Below are positions 9,733-17,118 of a stretch of DNA of 24,324 nt, in pieces; the first letter of the stretch is position 1; each line of letters starts with the position of its first letter. The stretch is from Lunasporangiospora selenospora (taxonomy: Eukaryota > Mortierellomycota > Mortierellomycetes > Mortierellales > Mortierellaceae), in the NCBI GenBank assembly GCA_015680635.1, contig JAABOA010000073.1:2491-26814 (forward strand), in the 5' to 3' direction. The notes beneath the pieces were generated by a model that saw only the letters and a program-made list of their open reading frames with translations, was not told the DNA's origin and ran no database searches. The position numbers were made by a program, and so were the translations under genes.

Positions 9733-11017
9733 GGGCTGGGGCTACGGGGTGTTGGACTGGTGCAAGGGTCGTTAAGGATAGGGCTGGTGAAAGGGGTCGA
9801 GGTCGGGAAGTTGAGTGGGGACGTGAACAAAGCGAAGGACAAGGAGAGTTGTCGGCGTGGGTACGGTGCTGAGGAAGCGGGAGGGGCTGTGGGGCAGATA
9901 GCGGGGGGTTGGACGTTGAGGAACGGGGCGGGAATGCGAGGGGAGGTGAGGAGAGGAGTGAGGAAGGGAGGTGAGGAATGGATGGAAGGAGAGTGAAGAG
10001 AGTGAAAGAGAGAAAGGGCCTGCCGAGGATCCAGGCAGGGCGACAGGTACTCAGAGACGAGAGTGAGGAAGGGGCGCGGGTGAAGAGAAAAGAAAGAAGG
10101 AAAAGACGAGCGAGCACCACGAACAAGAAATGACCCCCTTCTTCCCATCCTCCGACCGTCCCCGCCTCGGGCGGCCAAAGCACCGCATTTCCACTAGATT
10201 GACATGCAAGCCGCTGGCATGCAGTGAGCACCAGACAGGGGCGGAGCAACAACGGCGCCCATCGTCTCACGAGAGAGCTGCTAGGATAGCGGCGCCAGGA
10301 GGATCATGAGCCTTTGCTGCCGAGGGTTGATATGCGGTAGACAGCAGTCTGCGGATACCTTGCATCCTGCTCTGACTCAATGTCTCCACCTTTGCCAATA
10401 CCTCACTAACACGCATGCTCATCACTCGACCGGGCAAACCGTGTCCGCCAACGGTATTTGAAATAAAGAAAAAGCCAGCTTCGACCCATCCCATCTTCTG
10501 GGCAAGCACCAGTCCCATAGGCCTCTTTCTGAAGGCTTTTGAGTCGCTCCTCTTTTGCCCTCATTAATTAGTGACGGACCAGCGCTAATTTTACCCTTTC
10601 AATCTTTTGCTCTATGAGGACCCACGACGTTGCCTTCGCGGGGCTAATTCCAAACTATAATTTCAACCTCAAGGTATTCTCATGTACCTTTCCTAGCTCC
10701 TCGGTGCATGGCATGGGCTTGCTCACGATTGGGGGTGGGGGCACAGCCTACATCGCCCAACAAGCGCACTGTTGCACACACATAAACACACACACACACA
10801 CCTACTCATTGTCAACAACACGAACATGAAAGAGACAGTTCCACAAATTAGGGTCTTTCGATCTAAGGTGGGCGTTACTGTCCAGACCCTTTTGCATTAA
10901 ATGAGTCTACTCGAATAGCCCACTTGCCTTCCTGCACAAACAGAATATGTTACCGAGAGAAGTTCCTTATGGCTTTGTCTCTTGTCCATGACATCAAGAT
11001 TGGAGATTGAAAGAAAG

Positions 11018-11068
11018 GTTGGAACGCAAAGGATCGAAGGAAATGTTGGAACGCAAAGGATCGAAGGA
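11018..11068. repeat. 27-nt tandem duplication
   Basis: GTTGGAACGCAAAGGATCGA and the seven following bases at 11018-11044 are repeated from 11045 for 24 nt without mismatch. The period is a multiple of three, so an open frame crossing it shows a repeated nine-residue unit, but no gene is supported here. Confidence 0.85.
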
Positions 11069-12633
11069 GGATCTCTCGCTCTCAAGGACTATCGATGTCG
11101 CGAGGTAATAACTATGATCCAGGACGCGCCTGTTCTCTGGAAGCTCTATGAGCATTCAACCAGACAAAGGACCACGGAAAGACAACCCGGGACGGGGGAG
11201 GGGGCAAAACAGGGGAGAATTGTCCGTCGTTTCCTCGCCGAACCATGGCCCGAATACGCGTGGCTACGATACCCACTTTGCCCTGGCCTCTCTCTCTCTT
11301 TTTTTTTTATCCCCCGCCCCCCCCCCCTCCTTGCCCTTGCCCTTCCCCCCTCCATTCCCCTGTAGCCACCCCCTGACTCTTGCAGTCCATTGAATTCCTT
11401 CTCGGGTTTGGGGTTATCAAACATTGATGCAGTCTTGGAGAAGGATGGTTCCCTCTGCCCATTCAAAGGCACAGTGTACGTACGCATCCATGTCCAGGCC
11501 CGGGAAAAGGCAAGCCGATAGATGAGATCTTGGGAGAGAAGAGAGACTGCTGTCCAATCGAGTACCCACCAGTATACCTACGCCATCGTTCGCCTTGAGC
11601 AGACGTGAATGAAGGAAGAGACATGCTCTCTTTTGCCTAAATGAGCCATCTAAAAAAAGCGAGTCCACAAAAAAAAATGGGCGTGCTCTCAGATGTAATA
11701 GGTGCTATTCAGGGACGAAGACATTATTAAACAGAGGTGTAGGGACCCCAACATTGCACCTGAGAGCATGGACTAATCACAGGGAACTGTGCCTGGTTGA
11801 CCTCGAACTTTGTCTTGAGTCCAGTTTGGCCTTTGTCTCCGTCTGAGTCGTAGGCACCTTGTGATTGAGGGCACCAATGCAAATTGGCTTGTTTTCTCTC
11901 TTCCAGTGTGAAGGAAGTCTCTTCTCCAAAGATCCAAAAAAGACTTCAGCCACGTCGATCAACACTCATCACCCGTCTTGCTCTCCATTCCCACCTCCTC
12001 TCGCTCTCGGAATCTCTCCTCCTCTGTCGCTCGCTTATTTCACTCGACCTCACTCACACTCTCCTTCCTTCCTCCCATCCAACTGGTTCACTACTCTCGT
12101 ATCTTCCTCCAATGGGAGGTTGAGCCGTCTGGAGAGAGTTATTCCTTCTCTTCTTTTAACTCCTTCCTTCCTTCATGGCGACAATTTAATAAGCAGAGTG
12201 TAAAACAGCGACGGTAACAGCGGTAACGGCGGGTAACAACAAACAAATAATCAATTCGTTTCAGGTTGTGGGCGGCTATGGTTCCCCAGGCCAAGTCCAA
12301 AACATTAGGCAAGACAATTACTATATTCCAAGACAGCTGTGCCTGTCCTTTTCATCTTTCTAATCTCTCGGGAAACACCTGAAAAAAAAAGACGCAAACC
12401 CATTTACGACAAGAGAAGCTCGTCAAGAGAAAAAGAAATAAACAGCCTCGAGTGGGAAGAAGAGTGTAGAGGGGGGGGGGGGAGAGAGAGAGAGAGAGGA
12501 ATCCCATTTATTGGGTTTCTGGCAAGGTTGATGAGTCTATTACGGTTCCTGCCAGTGGAGCTACATAGTGCAGTTTTGCTGTCTTTTTTTCTTCTTTCCT
12601 TCCTTTGAGTCTCAGTCAGCTTAATCCAACATC

Positions 12634-12667
12634 CTAATAGATCATGGTCGCTCCTCCGGTCTACGCG

Positions 12668-12714
<47 letters not shown>

Positions 12715-13979
12715 GGTCAGCCTTGCTTCAAACTACTTGGTCCCCTGCCAATTCCACAGACTTTGTCGAGGCCATGGATCTTCTGAGCAATTGAGACAAA
12801 CAAAGCGGTCGGAAGGAAGGGAGAAAAGGAATGACCAAACAACAAAGTCACTCTGTGACCTTCTTCACCCTCTCCTTCACTGTAGTCCTTTTCATTTCCT
12901 GTCATTAACTCTTGACCAAGATAAAAAAAAAACAAATAACACACAAGCATCTCCAAGTTGAATAGTATTGTGACTCTTCCCTCCTTCTCCCTAGCCTTGA
13001 CTCGGCCCAAAAGATAGATAGAAAATCATCGGAACAATGAGGAAGATCGGAAATACAAGAAGACCCGGTCATTGTTTCCTTCTTTCTTTTTTACCTCAAC
13101 AGCCTCAATCTCAGCCTCGGTCAACTGGGGACGACGGTAACGCAAGGGCAACTGTGTAAAGTCAAGGTTGTTCCTAGAGGCATTGCTGGCTCCTTGTGTG
13201 TTTGGTTTTGATGGAGATGCCTTTGCTGGTGCCGCGGCTTTGAGAGGGTAATCAGCGTCTCTAGGAGCAGCTGGGTGGCGGGTAACAGGGTGGTGAACTA
13301 TGCGGTTATTGTTTTCAAGGAGGTATGCACCAAGTCAGTTTTTTTCTTTTTCTTTCTGACATGCTGGAGAGATTCCTCGGCCTCCTTCTGAGATAATGCG
13401 GGGAATGCCGTTCTCCTTTTGAGAAAGATCGATTTCCGCGCGCCCCCGAGTGCCTTTCCTGTGGATATGCCGTGTGATTCTTTGGAGAGGAGCGAACCCG
13501 TACTCAGAGAAACAATATTGTTCGAAAAGGAAAGCAAAGTTGCTCTCTTTTCTTTCAAGCCCCATCAGCCCCATCTCTGGCCAGGTCTTCAGATGCATTA
13601 GAGTGCAAAATGGAGTAGCCATGGGCCACTGTTTAAATACAGTGCGCAAGCCTGTCTAATGCCTTTCAGCGCCTCATCGATGCATCGGTTTCCTATGCCT
13701 GTTGAGCGATCCACGCGTCCATTCTGCCCTGTCCTTTCCAGTCAGTGGTCGCGATGGGACAAGGCTCCATCCCGAACCTGGCTATAGATTAAATTGGTTC
13801 CTATGCCTTTCCATTGTTTTCTCTTTTTTTCTTTTTTTTCCTTGCTCATTTCTCTCCTGTTTGCTTTTCAAATCTTTTGTCTACGGGCTAGCAGTACCTT
13901 CTTTGATGGCACTGCGAGGGCCGAGAAACTTGATGAGAGGCGTGCGAACGGCGGCGAGACGAGCAGTTGAGGGAAACAT
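12634..13979 (-). CDS. KGD4: Mitochondrial 2-oxoglutarate dehydrogenase subunit 4 (KGD4/MRPS36)
   Basis: Three exons on the minus strand: 13979-13898, 13297-13095 and 12660-12634, giving 103 residues. KGD4 tethers the E3 component within the mitochondrial 2-oxoglutarate dehydrogenase complex and was earlier annotated as a mitoribosomal protein. Residues 1-27 form a basic, Ser/Arg-rich targeting region with the family motif RTPLIKFLG. The C-terminus has the conserved LPxRYRR...LTExEIEAVE-x-GGA block. The junctions keep frame: G|GTACTG to CATAG|TT (phase 1) and GAG|GTAAAA to GTAG|ACC (phase 0). The last exon codes for only eight residues (TGGATMIY) but supplies the GGA of the family. Intron 1 is 600 nt and intron 2 is 434 nt, long for this locus. 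Intron 2 ends in a (CT)20 tract directly before the acceptor. Start: ATG 13979 with AAC before it (GGGAAACATG is the plus-strand view). Confidence 0.85.
12670..12711. repeat. (AG)20 tract, intronic polypyrimidine tract of KGD4
   Basis: Twenty AG units at 12671-12710 on the plus strand. On the minus (coding) strand they read as (CT)20, ending nine bases before the acceptor of the last KGD4 exon. No other pyrimidine stretch is available there, so the microsatellite itself probably serves as the polypyrimidine tract. Confidence 0.85.
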
Positions 13980-14266
13980 GTTGCTTAGTGTTGACTTGCG
14001 AAGCGTGGGTGTGTGGGAATGAGATACGACATCGGGCGTTGATTCGGGTTGAAGTGTCCCCATATTCGCCCGAGTTTTTTTTTTCCTTCCAAAAGTAACG
14101 TGACACGAGGACAACTTTGCAGGTTTGCACAAATCGGCCATGCTGTTAAAGCGGCTCTTGTCAAAGACTTTCTACTCAACTCCTACCATGCTCCCAAGGG
14201 GAGCCTTCTCCAATAGAGAGACTCTTTGCCATGTTTTTATTACAATACTTGTACATTTCTTCTTCT

Positions 14267-16532
14267 TTAGATGAGTCCCTGGCGCTTGAGATCTTCGTAC
14301 GTCTTCTTGTTGAATACATTTCCTTCGCTGTCTTCAAACTCTTCAATTTGATCCCGCTTCGATCCCTCTGGCTTGGCGCCCTTGATCCTCTTCCACACTA
14401 TGTTGAGAATACAGTTCATGAGCAAAGGGAGCAGAAAAAATTAAATCGTGTTATAAGTATCGTTTGTCCATCCACCCGCCCGTCCATTGTAACCGCTTCT
14501 GAAACTAAAAAGGCATCTCAAATGACTTACGTGCAAGTGCGTCCTCAATACGGACAATCTCATGGAACTGTCTTGTATTCGAGATACCAAGACACCGCAT
14601 GCCATGTGCATGGCGCCACTCCTGAAAGTGCTTATCAAAGGCCTTGCGACCTTTGTACACATAGTTTCCACAAATCTCACAAGAGTACTCGACACCAAGG
14701 CCATGAAGCTTGTACAGCCAGTACGGGATTGGCTTACCATCCCATCCTAATGGCAGTTTCAATGGATTATAGACCTTTTCCTCGTCCTCAGAGTCAGATT
14801 CATCCAACTCAATTTGCTCCGTCTCCAGTTCGAGCTAAAGAAGTAAAGGAAGAAGAGGAAGAGGAAATCAGACAAGAGTACGGCGGTAAAAACAAAAAAT
14901 GAGTCGCCAGATCCAAGAACCAACGGTCATTACACTCAAAATACTTCTACAAACTTACATCACGCTCCCTTCCTGTCAGAGTCTGCTGTCGTTCAACATT
15001 CTCTCGGGTATCCTCGATCTGCTGCTTCAGTGTGTCGGCATACTCCTTGATCAAATACTCGGACCATGCCATCTTGCGTTCAGGGTTGGTCTTCTCTGCC
15101 TGTTCCAACACCTTGGACTGGATTTCTGCCACAGAAGCTGAACCTCCTTCACCAGCTGTGCCGCTCGCTCCTCCATTCTCTGCAGCCAATTGGGCAGCAG
15201 CTTTGATATGCTTCTTACTTGTCAAATGTGCGTTGTAGACAGTGTCCTTGGTGTATTGTTTCTTGCAAGCAACACAAAACAGATCCGTAGAAGGCGCATC
15301 TTCCTGAGCCACCTTGGGCCATCCTGGGAGCTCACCCTGCTCGTACTTCACTTCAAACTCAGTTTGTGCGTCTCGCTTGATCTCTACGATGTTTGTCAGA
15401 GGCTTGACCCTGCCAATGTATCCCTCCAAGTATGAACGCAAACTGTCAAGGTATCTAGAAGAATGGTACACAAAGTGGTTAATACCAGGTTATCCTCAAA
15501 ATGTTGCACCATCCCCTAAGACATTAAATCAACAAAAACAAGGCAGCAAGTCCTCCATACTTTTGATAAGCCGCGTTCTTTGTCTTCTTGTCAATCTCCT
15601 GAAATTTGGTAAACTCGCTCAAGTAGCCGAGATAATTGGTTCCCTCGAGGTTGGTAAGGTTCATATACTGATCATGGACCTCGTGCAGATCCAGGTATCG
15701 ACCACCGGATTCCTCGCCCGAGAACATGTCCTCCAAGGCCTGGATCTGGGTCATGGTTGGTTTATGGTCCATGAATTCCAGCTCCATGGGCTCGACTTCC
15801 TCATTGGGGAATCGATGGTGGTGACTCTTAATCTTCTTTAGTCGACTATAAAACTCGCTAAACTCGTTTGCACCAGAGAGCGCGTCCATCTCCTTCTTTC
15901 GAGTCCTGAATCAGGCGTAATTGAATGGAATTGAATATACAAAGGAAGTGTTAATTGAAAAAACAATATTTTTTAGCTCCCCAGCAGACAAAAAAAACAA
16001 AAACAAAAAAAAAGTCGAAAATAAACCCTCGTCCTGAAATAGAGTCAGAAGCATTTCAGTCGTCGTACTCATCCTCGTCCTTGTATATAGCAGAGAGTTC
16101 CGTGCTCCTGGATGTGATCCGTTCCATATAGACATTCACCGCATGCTCCTGGAGAAGGTGATCCTTGAGCTGAAGAGAACAGAAAGAAACAGAAAATGAG
16201 ATGTTAAGGTACTCAAGTCTCTTCGGTGGCTCTAAAGCCAACTATCAGCTTTATGGTATGCCATGCATTGAGGACTGGGTGCTGCGTTTCTTTAAACATA
16301 CTGTCTTTGGGTTCTCCATGAACTGGACAACGATTGCCTGTTCAAGGCGATCAATCTCCTCATGGAGACGTCTCTGGGTTTCTAATGAGATCAACCAATG
16401 GTGCAAAAAGGACAAAATCCCATGTCAGTGCTGTGGATGATACTCCAGCAATATTTCCCATCCATGGGTCCTCTACTCCTAGTTTTCGGGGATGTATCCT
16501 GGATAGTAAATCGTACCAAGCACGCTGTCCAT
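14267..16532 (-). CDS. SF3A3: SF3a60 splicing factor (SF3A3/Prp9), complete, seven exons
   Basis: Exons on the minus strand: 16532-16517, 16381-16302, 16169-16069, 15905-15561, 15454-14959, 14834-14531 and 14397-14267, giving 490 residues. All junctions are GT-AG and in frame. SF3A3 is a subunit of SF3a in U2 snRNP (nucleus), needed for prespliceosome assembly. Family landmarks: N-terminal [31 protein letters not shown]; a U1-type zinc finger (C241, C244, H257, H263); the acidic linker; [20 protein letters not shown]; a matrin-type finger (C398, C401, H415, H421); [12 protein letters not shown]; and the ending [14 protein letters not shown]. The human protein has 501 residues. The first coding exon is only 16 nt (five codons plus one base), placed because it alone restores the family N-terminus. 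Introns 1 and 3 share the donor GTACGA. A 259-bp inverted-repeat element lies 154 bp upstream. Confidence 0.93.
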
Positions 16533-16685
16533 GTCGCTTCAGTGTCGAGTCTAAGTAACGTTCGAGAAGGAAGGTGGATGCCTGATCAACAAGGGCAAAC
16601 TCAAAAGTAGTAGGGAATTTCTTTAATGCCAATGCCAATTGGTCACGTCACTTTCATTAAATCCACCTTGGTCTCAAGGTCGCTC

Positions 16686-16948
16686 TACACCCAAATTTTT
16701 GATTTGCCGTACTTTTCATAAGAAAAATACGACAAATCGTTGAACGGCACAGAACCAGCTCAATTTGATTTATTTTGAATGGAATTACGGATAACCAATC
16801 GCGCTGCTGCTCGCTCTTTTGGCACGTTACTTGTAAGCCACCCCTCCACCGTTGCTGCCAAAGGATTCTCTGGAAATGGTTCTGTGCCGTTCAACGATTT
16901 GTCGCACTTTTCTTATGAAAAGTACGGCAAATCAAAAATTTGGGTGTA
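16686..16948. mobile_element. MITE-like element with 70-bp inverted repeats and TA duplication
   Basis: Terminal inverted repeats at 16688-16757 and 16877-16946 are each 70 bp long and match at 68 positions, both mismatches being A/G differences. They begin CACCCAAATTTTTGATTTG and are flanked by TA on both sides (16686-16687, 16947-16948), the target duplication of Tc1/mariner-type transposases. The 119-bp centre (16758-16876) has no coding capacity. The repeats bear no resemblance to the 17-bp repeats of the Tc1-like element at 1754-2978, so a different transposase must mobilise it. The near identity of the arms implies a young insertion. It lies between the SF3A3 start and the end of the PC-esterase gene, probably in the SF3A3 promoter. 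Confidence 0.9.
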
Positions 16949-17118
16949 AGTCTTTTTCTACCATCATCCTATCCAGACATTGGCTACAACGGCTACGTGT
17001 GGGAAGTGCTCACAAAGAACAATTCTCGAAACCTTTACTCGCCGACGGCAACAATACATCTCATTAACTTAGACAGCCAAGGTCAAGCAACGCTGGGGTA
17101 TTGGCGGCACGAGTCTGT

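Larger units (their letters stand above)
7821..12630. other. Long intergenic region: purine-rich tracts and microsatellites
   Basis: I can assign no gene here. From about 8040 to 10100 the plus strand is strongly purine-rich (pyrimidine-rich on the minus strand), which produces long Ser/Leu/Pro-rich open frames on the minus strand that look spurious. From 10.2 to 12.6 kb there are G/C runs (11311-11360, 12471-12482), a plus-strand pyrimidine-rich block (11985-12170) and several unrecognised short frames. The pyrimidine-rich blocks resemble fungal core promoters or 5' leaders: that on the minus strand would serve the membrane protein gene, while that at 11985-12170 has no recognised downstream gene. 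Confidence 0.4.

Noticed and set aside
9509-10270. 253-codon minus-strand open frame and overlapping 172-codon frame
   Set aside because: Composition is Ser/Pro/Leu/Arg low complexity dictated by the pyrimidine-rich DNA. Two overlapping frames look equally open, and no domain or splice-supported structure is visible.
10267-10518. 83-codon minus-strand frame starting near 10518
   Set aside because: The composition is plausible for protein, but there is no recognisable family, no promoter-like tract upstream and a competing plus-strand frame. Not enough to call.
11777-11965. Two overlapping minus-strand frames, one of about 70 codons without ATG
   Set aside because: Both look mildly protein-like; no splice partners or family could be found.
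13483-13503. GGGTTCGCTCC, similar to a tRNA B box (minus strand)
   Set aside because: No A box, acceptor stem or cloverleaf can be formed around it.
13335-13649. 104-codon minus-strand frame and overlapping 86-codon frame
   Set aside because: They lie inside KGD4 intron 1. The splice junctions joining 13898 to 13297 restore the family sequence, and these frames show no similarity to anything I know. The intron is long, so a nested transcript is not fully excluded.
14231-14902. 223-codon plus-strand open frame
   Set aside because: It is antisense to the last two SF3A3 exons, whose coding sequence is secure.
16360-16638. 92-codon minus-strand frame upstream of SF3A3 exon 2
   Set aside because: It is in a different frame from SF3A3. 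Its span is better explained by the 16-nt first exon plus a 135-nt intron and upstream sequence.
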